64,000 nucleotides of DNA, taken from positions 744,001 to 808,000 of the forward strand of contig NC_077222.1 in the NCBI RefSeq assembly GCF_024763615.1, given 5' to 3'. The position numbers were made by a program, and so were the translations under genes. The notes beneath the pieces were generated by a model that saw nothing but the letters and a program-made list of their open reading frames with translations, was not told the DNA's origin and ran no database searches. The stretch comes from Phlebotomus papatasi (lineage: Eukaryota > Arthropoda > Insecta > Diptera > Psychodidae). This document shows, one piece after another, positions 12,955 through 23,989 of the stretch; positions within the stretch are counted from its first letter, which is position 1; every line of letters begins with the position of its first letter.

Positions 12955-13471
12955 CTACTTTTAGTGGACTTAAAAACTTCACGTAACATGCTCGGATAAA
13001 TCTTTAAAAAAAATTATAAAACAAAACTAAGATCGAAATGCATTTTTCCTATGTGACGCATTTCTTGATTTAATAAACTTATACACCTCCGGAAATAAAT
13101 ATAATTCCATTCCATAATTTTTGGGAAACTCCATAATATTGTATAAAAGCATATTCTGTGATAGTTTTCATCCGAAATAATAATTCTGTGTCATTCAAAT
13201 GGAGCAGAACAGGTTGTGTTGATTTTTAATTTCCACTTTTCGATAAATTTAGCGACGTGGGATTCCGGAATTTTGGAACAAAATTTACTAGACATGACGG
13301 TACTTTTCAGGGAGAATTGTTTTATGTTTAATTTCGTTTGACGACTTCTTTTAATCACAATGGGTGCCTCGAAAGCGTGCATTACTGCCATTTTGACAGA
13401 ATTGACAATTAACTTAGGACCGTTTGAAGTTTTTTGTAAAATTTTCGATTTAGACCCAGTTGTTAGACTTA
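12955..13471. other. AT-rich spacer
   Basis: No gene, RNA or clear repeat was seen; one short antisense ORF is not convincing. Confidence 0.5.
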
Positions 13472-13675
13472 TACGGGCTTCAGATCTAAGACCTAATCAT
13501 ATGGCTTAACCGCTCTAACTTTTTATCAATCACGATTTTTTTGAAAAATTTAATTTAGGATTGGATTATTAGAGATAAGAGCCCTATAGATTCTCGAAAA
13601 GCAATAAAATTGCTCGCTATTCCAGGATTTTGAGACCTTTGGGAACTGGGCTACACCTCTAGTCTGAAGACCGCG
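13472..13675 (-). mobile_element. Harbinger-like MITE, GGCTTCAGAC family, copy A
   Basis: 204 bp between TTA (13469..13471) and TTA (13676..13678), with ends TACGGGCTTCAGAT and, inverted, CGCGGTCTTCAGAC. A 3-bp TTA/TAA duplication is typical of PIF/Harbinger (Tourist-like) elements. A degenerate second copy abuts it at about 13679..13842, ending in CCTTAGGTCTGAACCCTGTA. Other copies are at 26867, 34486, 41234 and 63873. Confidence 0.72.
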
Positions 13676-13842
13676 TTAGTCCCGAAGATTTCAATTTCAT
13701 ATACACCAAACATTTTCAATGATTTTTCAAAATCTAATTCATTGCCTCAATTATCCTAAATATTTCGCTTGTTGATAAATTATAGCAGGTAAGCTATAAG
13801 GATAAACCTTAGGTCTGAACCCTGTATAAAGACCAGTAGAGC

Positions 13843-14282
13843 AATACTGAAACAGTATAACAATATCATCTGACAAATTTAAAATTTTTTAAGAAGTAAA
13901 TTCGAAAGAATTAATTAAAAATCTGACTTATATCAGTTACTGCGAACTTTACTGAGCTGCTTACAATGGCAAATTGATGCTCACTAGGCGCTAATGTTGT
14001 CCTACTCCAGAATTTGCCATGAAAATTTGTCATATGACATTGTCATACTTTTACAAAATTTAATATTTTACCTTTATTTTTGTTAAGAGAGCGTTTATCT
14101 GATAAAATTTATCAACATTTTTGGAAAACTTTGAGCAAAAGGAATACTTAATGATACACATTTAGTGCCATTTGGGATATTAAATTTGAGCACCTCTCTT
14201 GATATTTAAATGTAGATTAAATAAATCGTTTTAATTTTAGAAAAAAGAAAAGAATACACGAAGAATGTACTTTTGAGTGTAA
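13843..14282. other. AT-rich spacer
   Basis: No feature was recognised between two Harbinger-like elements. Confidence 0.5.
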
Positions 14283-14652
14283 TGGCCTAGACAGACTTAC
14301 GGCTTAAACCGAGAGGCGACTTAGTACGAAACTGATGGTAATGTAGTTTAATCATTATTCATTCATTTTCAACCGCTTATCCCTATTGGGGTCGCGGGCC
14401 CATGACATCCAAATTAGCAGCCCACGCTTGTCAACTCCGCCACTTCAGGAAGATGTTCGGGTTCGATCCGAAAGCGTTCCAAGGCAAGATTCTGAATTTG
14501 ATTCAGTCATCTTGTCCTAGATCTGCCTCGAGGTCGATGCCTTCTCACAATAGCTTGCATAGCTTTTCTGGGGAATCTTTTGTTTAATCATTATTTTGAT
14601 TATAATTACGTTAAGCCGTCTCTCGGCTTAGACCGTAGGTCTGTCCAGTACA
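14283..14652. mobile_element. Harbinger-like element interrupted by a LINE fragment
   Basis: Outer ends TGGCCTAGACAGACTTACGG and, inverted, TGTACTGGACAGACCTACGG lie between TAA (14280..14282) and TAA (14653..14655). Removing the inner LINE fragment leaves about 134 bp of palindromic MITE (CTTACGGCTTAAACCGAGAG facing CCTACGGTCTAAGCCGAGAG). Confidence 0.65.
14360..14581 (-). mobile_element. 5'-truncated non-LTR retrotransposon (LINE) fragment
   Basis: 222 bp flanked by a perfect 14-bp duplication, GTTTAATCATTATT, at 14346..14359 and 14582..14595. On the minus strand the 3' end reads GGGATAAGCGGTTGAAAATG then GAATG-type simple repeat, a tail known from L2/RTE-type LINEs and their SINEs in many animals. 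Just upstream the minus strand reads like the end of a reverse-transcriptase ORF (RPRGRSRTR context) with stops. It is probably a dead 5'-truncated copy; clade assignment is tentative. Confidence 0.6.
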
Positions 14653-14655
14653 TAA

Positions 14656-14858
14656 GGGCCCAAATAGACTTAGGCTGATCCTCCAGAATATTTAGCCTTA
14701 AAAATTTGGTAGTAAAGATCTATCCCAAACTGCCATACTTTGAGGGCTTATGATCATCAATTAGAGGTTCTGTGCCTAAATTCCTTTTACCTAATCCTTT
14801 TCTGCCAAATTTTACAGAATCAATATGTTCGAGGATTAGCCTCAGCCTATTTGGGCCC
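14656..14858. mobile_element. Harbinger-like MITE, GGGCCCAAATAG family, copy 1
   Basis: 203 bp with ends GGGCCCAAATAGACTTAGGC and, inverted, GGGCCCAAATAGGCTGAGGC, between TAA (14653..14655) and TAA (14859..14861). The left TAA is shared with the neighbouring element, so one inserted next to the other. The second copy, 55553..55755, is also 203 bp with TAA flanks. Confidence 0.75.
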
Positions 14859-15092
14859 TAAGGCTTGTATTTCTTCGTGGTCTTCATTTTCTCTTTGCCC
14901 ATCTAAAACAGTGAGGAAAACTAAAACTTTGAATGACCATACTCTAATCTACGAAATTAAAATATCTACTACCTGTGGTATAAAAAGATAAAATAATCTA
15001 AAATAATTTTTCGAAGCTTTTTTTCTGTGGATTCTTACACTTTTTTTAAGATTGTGGAATGGAATTATAAATACTGCCAGGGGTGTATTCTA

Positions 15093-15150
15093 CACTGGGA
15101 GAAATCGGAAAAAGTTAAAATAACATTCCGGAAATGTTTATTTTACCCTT
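15093..15150. mobile_element. End fragment of the CACTGAGA MITE family
   Basis: It matches the first ~57 bases of the full copies (CACTGGGAGAAATCGG, AAAAAGTTAAAATAACATTC), then diverges. A truncated copy 180 bp before a complete one. Confidence 0.65.
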
Positions 15151-15273
15151 ATTTTTATTTTTTATTAAAAAATGGAGTTGTTCGACTTATATACTGAGTG
15201 ATATTACACATCATAATTACGATTTTAGGCACATTTTTTATTTTTGCGCTTTGGACCCAGGATAAAAGGCCTA

Positions 15274-15523
15274 CACTGAGAGAAATCCGAAAAAGTTAAA
15301 ATAACATTCCGGAAATTTTTATTTTACCCTGAAGTATTGATCCGAAATCGGTGTAAATATTATGCTTTTAGGTGTATTAGGGGTTAATGTTACCCTTTTA
15401 ATGTGGATTTTACGCTTAAAAAGGTGTAAAATTAACATTAAAAAATGTTGATATATTTTTACAACTAAAAAGTGTTAAAATTATGAGGAAATAAAGTTAA
15501 TCGAACCCCGTTTTTTCTCAGTG
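15274..15523 (+). mobile_element. CACTGAGA MITE, copy 1
   Basis: 250 bp between TA (15272..15273) and TA (15524..15525). The left end is CACTGAGAGAAATCCGAAAA; the right end, inverted, is CACTGAGAAAAAACGGGG. The interior carries repeated GGTGTAAA and TTTTTAGGTGTA blocks. The family has four complete members in this window (also 32432, 58157, 59660). No ORF. Confidence 0.8.
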
Positions 15524-15525
15524 TA

Positions 15526-16974
15526 TACATCTTTGTCAACGGTGTGTAATAACCTTCGTTATTCGGAAAATGTTTCCGGAATTCCTTCGCAATTTTTCAG
15601 GGAATTCTTTACGAATAAGATTGACTGTCCATCCGCATAAATTAACCTCCAAATTCACTAAGTAAGAGAAGTATTTGACCCTGTTGAGCTTATGTTTCCA
15701 AGTCTGTTAATTACTGCCGACGGCATTGCGACCATTTTCATCTGAGGTTGGAAGTCTGGGTTGGTGCGTCGGAGAGAAATGGCAAATGGAATAAGTAAAA
15801 TGGTTTATTTATGATGTGTGGATTGCACTTCTTTTTTTTTCTTATCCGCTGCTTCCAATTTCAAATTGGATTGCCCAGTGTGCGAAAATTGAGATGAAGC
15901 AGCTCAATATCGCCAAAGAGCAAGTCATACCAATTAGTGATGAATTATTTATTTACTCGTGGGTATTGACAGTTTTATTATCTCCACTGGCCCATAAAAC
16001 ATCATCCGGATTATCTCGACTCAATTAATTTCCAATTGGAAAACAATTAAAATTTTACAGCAAACAGTCTCCGTGAAACACTTGAGATTCCATGGAGTGA
16101 TTTTGTCGGTTTCACGGCCGGCCGGACATTGTCATTTCGGGACATTCTCCAAAAGTTCTCCTAAAGTGACGACCTCTTTCTCAGCCATTTTGAACTATGA
16201 TGAATTTCCCCTCTTCAATTCCAATTTCCAATACAGAGGCACTTTTTTGTTGATTATCGTGTGTGTTGGTGCTTTAGTGTAGTCATCCAAAGTGGGGGAA
16301 GTGTTCAGTTGCAACGCCCATTAACAATCAATCATCGCGCCTCGCGACATTCCACCAACAACGCGGTCACAGGGACAAGAATCTCGCCAAATCGGACACA
16401 CATCTGCCGCCTTTCCAGAACTCATGCCAAGATCTCTATCATAACAGCCGGTCTCTCCCAGAAAGAATTTCCCTCTTCCTGGCCAAAATTCTCTTGGCCA
16501 AGATTTGTGGAATGTTCAGCCATCTGTTGTTCAGACACACCAGTCAACAGAACTTCTTGTCACTCAATACAGGTGTCACTGGCGGCGGCAGCAAGATTTA
16601 TGGGCATTCCATGCCAGTCTGGTTTGAACCTTCGATGGTTGATTGAAGGGGAAATGCTCAAAACAATTTCCCGCGCTTTTGCATAAATCTTGAGGGGTGA
16701 GTTTATTGCAGATGATAAGGGGTGTTAAATCCTCATACATAAATTTTCCAATTAGAATACTACTAGACTTGTAGAAAGATTTACTTACAAGAAGCATTTT
16801 CCCATGCCCAAACTAAAAAGGGCAGAGCAATTAACAAAATTTATCCACTATTTTTCTGAATGAAAATTAACAAAAATAAAAATACCAAAATCATTTGTAT
16901 TTCTATCTAAAAATCTTGGATAATTTCTTTGCTTTCTTCAAAATATTTTCACAGATATTTCAATACTCATAATA
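15526..16974. other. Repeat-poor island (candidate leader exon or enhancer)
   Basis: 15590..16810 is the most balanced sequence upstream of the coding exons. A 141-codon + frame (16261..16686) stays open but has no known domain. It contains an initiator-like TCAGTT at 16305 and a donor-like GGGGTGAGTTTA at about 16693..16704. This could be a non-coding 5' exon of Antp, but no core promoter element was confirmed. Confidence 0.35.
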
Positions 16975-17191
16975 GGGCAAGTGTACCAAATTTCGGCCAG
17001 CTTGCAATTCCGGCCACTTTTTTTATTCCTTGAATTTCCATGAATTCTTAGTCTTTGCATACTCCATTGATTTTACAATGCAAAAAATAACAAAAAAATG
17101 TCGCTTCGACAAATGAGACGATGTGAAATCCGAAAGACCAAGGAACTATGAGAATAAACATGGACGAAATAGGACACCAAAGCTATGCCTT

Positions 17192-17697
17192 TCGCTCTTT
17201 GGAAATTACAAGGGGTCAATTCACTTTTTTGCGATTTTGCGATTCTAATGCACTTAGAAAGACAATTTAATAAATTTTCAGATGATACATATAAGTCATT
17301 AAATTTCGTTATTAGAAAAGTTTTTTCAAAATTTTAATCTTTTTGATTACTTGCATAATTTTGTTTGAAGTAAAGGGGCACAAAATATATTCATTGTTCA
17401 AATTTTTGTGAAACAGGGGACTAACTCCAGCAAGTTGATCCCTTGTCATTCTATTTAAGCAAAATTTGCACATCATTTAGAACGACAAGGAGCTAACTCA
17501 TTAAAAAACATATTTTGAAAGGTAAAAATATAAAAGTTTCGATGTTTATATTAGTGCTCATACAAATAGAAAAGAAATAAATTGTTTTTGTTCAGTCATT
17601 AAATTGAGATACTTATTTACACAAAGTTGAATCTTTTATGCTGTCTCCTGAAAAATTGCCGAAAACTAGTTGGGCCCTTGTAATTGCCAAGGAGCGA
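17192..17697. mobile_element. Nested element with TCGCTC ends
   Basis: The left end TCGCTCTTTGGAAATTACAA and the inverted right end TCGCTCCTTGGCAATTACAA enclose 506 bp absent from copy 1 of the host element. No clear duplication longer than one or two T residues and no transposase; superfamily not assigned. Confidence 0.62.
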
Positions 17698-17786
17698 TTT
17701 TTATTCATTTTAATATCTATTAAGAATGATTTTAGAGAAAATAAAGATGAGAAAGTGTCTACAAGGTTCCAAGTAACACTCCTTAA

Positions 17787-18002
17787 CACTATACCTACCA
17801 AGGCACGGTCAAATTGACCGGTTTAACAACTTTTTAAAATCAACAGATATTTAAAAAGTATAATGTCACTATGAAACTTTATGAATTACTTAAAATTTAA
17901 ATATGTTTCAAGAAGGATTTTTCATTTTTTTAATTTGTGAAAGATTTTTCATTTGACCGAGCTCGTTAGGGAAACGACCAAAAACGGTCGGTATGTTCAA
18001 TG
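17787..18002. mobile_element. Nested TTAA-flanked piggyBac-like MITE with GACCGGT motifs
   Basis: 216 bp between TTAA (17783..17786) and TTAA (18003..18006). Ends are CACTATACCTACC and, inverted, CATTGAACATACCGACCG. The interior has ACGGTCAAATTGACCGG. The empty site is seen in copy 1 of the host. A longer relative is at 32360..32845. Confidence 0.7.
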
Positions 18003-18110
18003 TTAAAAAGAAATAATAAAAAAATCAATTTGTGTTAAAAATATTATAATTTAAACTTGAGACTTTGGCGTTTGCATGCAACTATGCCGAAATTTGACAC
18101 ACTTATACTA

Positions 18111-19209
18111 TACAAAATTGAAATTTTTTATTATGGTTTTTCGCTCTGACATGTAGTTCAAATGTTAAGAGATATTGACTTCTTTTGTCCAAGAACCCCC
18201 ATTATTTCCAATTTGGTTCCATTTGGTTTCTATTATTTTTGGATATGTTTTAGAGATTGTCCAGATGGATATTTCGTCCATATACAAAAATACCGTTGAT
18301 TTATTCCTAAAAACGCTTTTTCAAGATGAAAGATTTAAATGGCTCTAGAGAGTGTATTTCTCAAATTAATGTTATCATATTTGGGCTCGTTAGAAAGGTC
18401 TTGGAATTTCTGAGAAGATTAAACATGTTTTAAGCGGTCCTGAAACGAGTATTAATCGGTAACTAATTTTTATCAGAAAATCTATTTTATTACTATTAAA
18501 ACGTGTTATGAACCGGTTTAAATAAATTTGTGAACCGGTAAAAGATTAATGATGCGAAAATACTTTTGAGCTATAGCATCTAAGTCACGGGTTCGAGAAT
18601 TTTGCAAATAATGGGATGCTTTTTTGCCACCTCTTTTTGATCTTTGGTTTTCTTATTTAAGTTTCATAAGTTTCGTTTCCTTCTAAAGAGCTCCTGTCAT
18701 TCTCACTTTAACGTAATTCTAATGTCAAATCTAAAGCATATTAAAAATACTTTACAGCTAATTTATGAAAAGGTTACTACCCATTCCTTTTGTGAATAAC
18801 ATTAATTATATTTAACAAATTATGCACCAATGAAAAATATACGACAATTAGTTGAGAAAATTGTAGAATTAGGTGCATAAATGAATTTAACATTTTAGCA
18901 ACAGTGCTGTTTTATTGTGTCAAAATTTTATTTTATCTTTGAATTATACTTTTTTTAATTAAAAAAATTTTTTGAATGGGTACTAATTGTAACTAGGGGA
19001 AGAAGAATTCGCTATGTGCTCGATCTCGTAAGTTCCAGCATTCCACAAATGTTTTGTCCCTGTTCCATAAAAAATTTTCTTCAAACTAGTTTTATTTTTT
19101 TGCGAAAATTTAGCATCTAAAGACGACAAAGGAACACTTATAATTTTTATAAGGTTTTATATTCAAGTTAGTTCAAGAAAATAATAGATATTTGAATACA
19201 AATCAAATA
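18111..19209. repeat. Degenerate dispersed repeat and AT-rich spacer
   Basis: About 18150..18560 shares blocks (GAGATATTGACTTC, GTTAGAAAGGTCTT, inverted GAACCGGTTTAAATAAATTT) with 24150..24330, 31690..31740 and 41600..42010. The rest is AT-rich with no gene. Confidence 0.45.
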
Positions 19210-19434
19210 GGGTGAAAGGAAAACCTATTGACACTTTAAGCACTTATCATGCCATACCTATTGACACTTTTAGTACCAATTAAGGATATGATATTTGAAC
19301 AGCTCTTTTTTAAGAAAAGGTAGATTGCAGAAAAAACATATTAATTGCATTTTACCAGATACATTAAATAAATTTCTTCATTTTGACGAAAGTGTCAATA
19401 GGCGTTCCCTGTTGAAGATGTGGTCCTTCGACCC
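19210..19434 (+). mobile_element. TA-flanked MITE, CCTATTGACACTTT family, copy 1
   Basis: 225 bp between TA (19208..19209) and TA (19435..19436), starting GGGTGAAAGG and ending, inverted, GGGTCGAAGG. CCTATTGACACTTT occurs near both ends in opposite orientation. Copies 2 and 3 are at 23760 and 26958. Confidence 0.76.
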
Positions 19435-19436
19435 TA

Positions 19437-20359
19437 CGATGGTTTGTTTGTAAATCAAAATGCCCCCAGAGGAGGAAACTAGCTACAAAGTTTAATAAGC
19501 ACTTGAACCCCTCAACAATGACCACGTTTGATGTCTCTTTTAGTGGTCCAAGAGCTTAAGTAAAGCCAGAACCCTCAATGCAAACCATCCCCATAAAATT
19601 CTATATAAAGCGGATTTGTCTTTGCAAAAAAAAGAAGCAGTACTAGAAGGGTTAAACAATTGAGAGGTCGCACAATTGCCAAAATAATTATCATCCCTCT
19701 CAAAGGCAAATATTTGCTCAGACGAGTTTTGGCTTTTCATGCGAAAATTCTCCCCACGCTGCAAAATCTCTGCACTATCGCATTTTGAGCATGGAAGGGT
19801 TTGCGTTCCATTCGTCATATTCATTCATCTTACGAGCGGGAAATTATCTCTTTTGCTTGGCTGGGCTTTCGCATATGTGTTGTCCGGGGGAGAGCTTTCA
19901 CAAATCACCCCTCGATTGTGGAAGCGTGGGAGGGTTTCGGGTGGATGGGGATGGTTGGGGAGATGGCGAAAATGGAAGCATCATGTTGTGGAGTGAATTC
20001 AATCGTCGCCTTGTTTTCGGGCTTCTGCAAGTGATAACAATGGACCAGAGAGTCTGCTGGGGCTGATTGTGACTTTTGTCGTTGCTAAGGGGATGACACA
20101 ATCCTCAACAGCCGAGGGTGAGTGACAATTCAAAGATTGTCACCAGCATCCCTCGGCAATTTTCCTCTGTGCGAGGGAGGAAAATCACTGGCGGATTTTT
20201 CATTGAAAATCCAGCACAGACATCCAATAAATATTAACACGTATCGATTCTTATTTGAATATTTTTGCGCTCCAATAAATCTTCATCTGTAGGGGAGGGT
20301 GGCGCAGATTCAATTTATACGCTTTCCTGTCTTTTGAGTAAACTAAAAGCTTCAAGTTA
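19437..20359. other. Repeat-poor island
   Basis: 19540..20300 is more balanced and G-rich near 19880..19980, with several overlapping short frames on both strands and no recognisable protein. Candidate regulatory DNA only. Confidence 0.4.
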
Positions 20360-20688
20360 CAGTAGAGTCTCTCAAATCTGAATCTCTCAAATTCGAACGC
20401 CGTTTGGATTCAAAATGTCAATTGTGAGGTTATGTTAGAAAGTTCGTATTCTTGGTGAATGAAAATCATATTCATGTGCTTCTTCCAGAATGTTTCCATA
20501 CATTATGGTCGTGGAAAATTAAAAGGAAGTATGTTACCACTAAAACTTGCGAGAAAGTATGGGAATTTGATTCAAAGTACAATTTAATCTCACACAAATT
20601 TCGTTAGTTTTGAAAAAATCGTTCGAATTTGGGAGGTGAAAAATGTCAAAAATACCCCCCGAGCGTTCGAATTTAGGAGACTCTACTG
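20360..20688. mobile_element. CAGTAGA pogo-like MITE, copy 1
   Basis: 329 bp between TA (20358..20359) and TA (20689..20690), with ends CAGTAGAGTCTCTCAAATCT and, inverted, CAGTAGAGTCTCCTAAATTC. The CAGT start with TA duplication resembles pogo/Tigger elements. A second copy is at 31843..32181. Confidence 0.72.
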
Positions 20689-20690
20689 TA

Positions 20691-21754
20691 CTATAAAGCA
20701 GTACTTAAGACTTTGTATGTATATCAAAAATATTAAATTCCAACAATAAAATCATTGTTTTGCCTTTAATAGGTCTTAGGAATAACTAATTAATTACTCA
20801 AAGTTTTAAATAAAGTGCCCCATTTTTGTGTGAAAGTACCCCACTCTCTCGTAGCTGAGAATCTCTTCAGAAAGCTTCTCTGTAGCGCCTCTATAAAGTG
20901 CAATTGTGAAGTTTTGACTGCATCCCAGAATCTCTTGGAATCTCCATCCATGTTGGGAAATTCCAAGTATTCAGGGCAGACATAAGGCAATGTGCTAGAA
21001 GGGTGAGGATGCTAGATAGGACAAACCTGCTGATGATGATGATGAAAACAAAACGGAGCACACTAATAAATTAATCACGGCAAATGTTCACACCATTTAG
21101 CAAGAATCCAATCCGATATGGAATTTAATTTAGAGAGACATCCAACTCTCCTCTATTTTACCATGATAATTGCAAGAGAAAATACACCAATTGAATTATT
21201 TGCCTTCGAGCGACATTATTCACTGCATCGTGAATGGGGGGAAAGGGGGGGATGAAATGATTTTCCCATGTGTTTTGAGGGCTATTCAGGGAATTTACAT
21301 GGACAGATGGAAAATCAGTGAAATTGGGACAATTCTGGGACATACTTGATGAACAATGGGGCTTTTTCCAAAACATTGAGCTTTTGAGCTTTCGAATGTA
21401 AATTGTTTTGCTGTTCAAAGGAATTTTTCAATTTAGAAAATGTATTACTTTGCACTGAATCAATCACAATTCTTTTTCATTTTTAATTTAATTATAGTTT
21501 TTATTCTTCAGGGCTATGTTAAAAATTATATATTTTCTCAATTTTCTTTTGTAAACTCAAAATTAAGAAAAAATGTTATAATATCAAAATTTAGAAGTAG
21601 CACCGTGATACCAGAGGAACGGCATTAGGTTATGAAGTTATCAGACGTCATTTAAATGTCTTTAAAGCTACGCCATCAAAATGACAAAAATTTGACAAAA
21701 TTGACATTGATCAAATTCAAAATTGAAATAAGTTTACTGTCAAATTTGCCTTTT
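20691..21754. other. Non-coding; repeat-poor island at 20780..21420
   Basis: No gene is recognised. The island includes a short (GAT)n run near 21031..21043. 21430..21750 is AT-rich. Confidence 0.42.
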
Positions 21755-22012
21755 ATGGCTCCGGCATAACTTAGACCAGGAAAATTTCATGAAGTCGAAA
21801 TTCGAAACGCTTTCTTTCTCACATGTTCTGCATATAACTATCTCATTCCAGCATACCAAAATTGATTGAGCTAAATTGAATTTGCTGTCATGTTGAAAAG
21901 AAGAAGAAGAGTGCGAGAGAATGAGATAGACCTATGCAAAACATGTGAGAAAGAAAGGGATCCGACTTTCGACTTCATGAAATTTTCTTGATCTAAAAGG
22001 TACCGGAGCCAT
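21755..22012. mobile_element. Foldback element with ATGGCTCCGG ends
   Basis: About 95-base arms face each other: ATGGCTCCGG, AAAATTTCATGAAGTCGAAA, CTTTCTTTCTCACATGTT and CTATCTCATTC occur in order on the left and inverted on the right. It would form one long hairpin. Non-coding. Confidence 0.7.
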
Positions 22013-22083
22013 TAACAATATTGTAAGGTCAGTCTACATTTTATGCAGTATTTCCTATTCCATGATGTTTAATGTTTTTTTTC

Positions 22084-22215
22084 TTAAGGCCATTACATTA
22101 CACATTGGGAGCAATTTTCATCAAAAAAATATTTTTTTGAAGGAAGTCGTCTACATTTCTGTCTTCAAAATTCTGTCAAAAATACAATTTTTGACAAAAA
22201 CTGTTCCCAATGAGC
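22084..22215. repeat. Diverged hairpin related to the CTACACATTGG family
   Basis: Left ACACATTGGGAGCAATTTTC and right AATTTTTGACAAAAACTGTTC then CCAATGAG form imperfect inverted ends similar to the short hairpin at 53184..53258. Confidence 0.45.
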
Positions 22216-22405
22216 AATTGTCGTAACTTTAACTTCAAATTGTGTATTTCCCTATTACCTTACGAGAATTGCTGAATTACAGCCGATTAAGTTGCGACAA
22301 TTGCTGATCCTAACGACGATATAGTTTTTCCAAAACTATTTCACTATTTTTCGATATGAAAAGAATATAATTTTCCTTTAATTATTTGGAAAATATGAAG
22401 TAGTA

Positions 22406-22621
22406 GGGGAATGTTGGCATGGTTCGTACAGAGTGAACCTTCAAACAACGCAAATTTTCTTTTTGGTTGTAAAGAGCTAGTTCGTCATTTCTTAGCCATA
22501 AGATTGATCATTATTAAGCTCATGATACGAGATGAGAAATGGTAGATCAGCTCTTTGCAAACAAAGAGAAAATTTGCATCGTTTGAAGGTTCACTCTGTG
22601 CGAAACATGCCTACATTCCCC
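22406..22621. mobile_element. TA-flanked near-full-length palindromic MITE
   Basis: 216 bp between TA (22404..22405) and TA (22622..22623). Starts GGGGAATGTTGGCATGGTTC; the inverse of the end is GGGGAATGTAGGCATGTTTC. Inverted similarity continues through AGAGTGAACCTTCAAAC and GCAAATTTTCT almost to the centre, so the whole element is a hairpin. Confidence 0.78.
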
Positions 22622-22623
22622 TA

Positions 22624-23759
22624 GTTAGTATTTTTTGCTTCATATAAATTTTTTTCTATATAATTCTTAAAATACTTTTTTTTTCAACTAATCCACTAAC
22701 AATGGCTTTAAAAAATTTTAAAATTCTAAAATAAGTGTCTTTTAAAAAAAGCAAAAATTTTACTGAGTTTTTATTCGTACTTATATGCATAGAAATCTTT
22801 TGTGTTTAAAAGCTTGTCTTTTTAAAAACTTTCAAAAAGCTCTTCTATCACTATATAGAATAAATTTTTAAAATGAAAATGTGTTAAAATAGCAACGCTT
22901 GAGGTAAAAATTATCACCCTATCAGTCTCCTAGGAGTCTCAGTGCTTGAAATTAGTTGCAAATTATTCATAAAACAGTGGCAAGTAGCCGCGGAGAATGA
23001 TTTCATTTCCAAGTTATTATTTTGGCGTGCGGACAATAAATCTTTCCATGGGCGGAAGGGGGGCAAAAGAGACGTGAGATTAATTGTTGTTGGCATCGAT
23101 CCTCGCAGACAGATATGTTGCGCTTGTTTGACAATTTATCAACTCGACAGTATCAAACGGTGGCGAGACTCGCGATCATGTCAACTTCTATCTCAACTGA
23201 ATAATTTTACCCTCTATTGCAACACTTAAAGTATCATCTGCAGGATCATCTCTTGAGAATTTGACTTATATTTTCCACGTGCATTTTCAACTGGCTTTGG
23301 CGCGCTTTCCATTCACGCGATTTTCCGCGATTGTGTCGAGATCTCGGGAAAATTGGACGATGAAAAAATGCTGCCATCATGAGAACATATGTTTCTCAAG
23401 AGTACTTTGTTCAACATGATTTATCAGTGTCTTTAGTTTTGTTTTATTGCTCGAACTCCACGGAGAGGGCAAGATATCATAATCTTCCTATTTTTCAATA
23501 TCTCAAAAGTACCCCTCCCTCCCTAAGGAGACTAATTTTAACATAATTTTGCGAATTGAAACAACGGGGGGCAAACGGTTAGAGACAACGCCTTGTTATT
23601 TTCGGGAGACCCTATCTCTCCATGTTATAGATTAATATTAAGTCAAGCTTTTAATTTTTTGAATGTTTTATTTTAGTTACATCAAAAGATTCTTCACTAA
23701 AATATCTGTCAATTACGAACAAATAACTAGATTGTCATGAAACAAATTTAGGGATTGTA
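22624..23759. other. AT-rich, then island at 22900..23620
   Basis: The island is balanced and repeat-poor, with a 95-codon frame (22942..23229) lacking known motifs. Possible regulatory sequence. Confidence 0.42.
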
Positions 23760-23987
23760 GGATGAAAGGAACACCTATTGACACTTTAAGAACACGTATT
23801 AGGAGCTAATGACACCCTACTCTGTACCATTTGGAATACGAAATTTGAATAGTTATCCTTATCGAAAAACATTGATTAATTAAAAAAAACCATATTACTC
23901 ACATTTTATTAGATACATTAAATAAATTTCAACGTTTTGACAAAAGTGTCAATAGGAGTTCCCTGTCGAAGAGGTGTTCCTTCGACC
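23760..23987 (+). mobile_element. TA-flanked MITE, CCTATTGACACTTT family, copy 2
   Basis: 228 bp between TA (23758..23759) and TA (23988..23989), starting GGATGAAAGGAACACC, with inverted right end GGTCGAAGGAACACC. Confidence 0.75.
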
Positions 23988-23989
23988 TA

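Larger units (their letters stand above)
16975..18108 (-). mobile_element. GGGTAAGTGTGCCAAATT-family MITE, copy 2, with two nested insertions
   Basis: Inverted relative to copy 1 at 7278..7704, between TA (16973..16974) and TA (18109..18110). Alignment by eye shows the host broken after CACCAAAGCTATG and again after CACTCCTTAA. The intruders are 17192..17697 and 17787..18002. The remaining host, about 410 bp, matches copy 1 in length and order. Confidence 0.75.

Noticed and set aside
14455..14475. GGGTTCGATCC as a tRNA B box (tRNA-derived SINE)
   Set aside because: It lies within sequence reading like a LINE C-terminus on the opposite strand; no A box at proper spacing.
16307..16340. Inr plus DPE core promoter
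   Set aside because: The sequence at +28 to +33 from the TCAGTT initiator does not fit the DPE consensus.
16261..16686. 141-codon + frame as a gene
   Set aside because: No recognisable domain, several frames are open here at once because the island is less AT-rich, and composition explains the length.
18570..18605. tRNA-like GGGTTCGAGAA T-loop
   Set aside because: No acceptor stem, anticodon arm or matching flanks; part of an AT-rich degenerate repeat.
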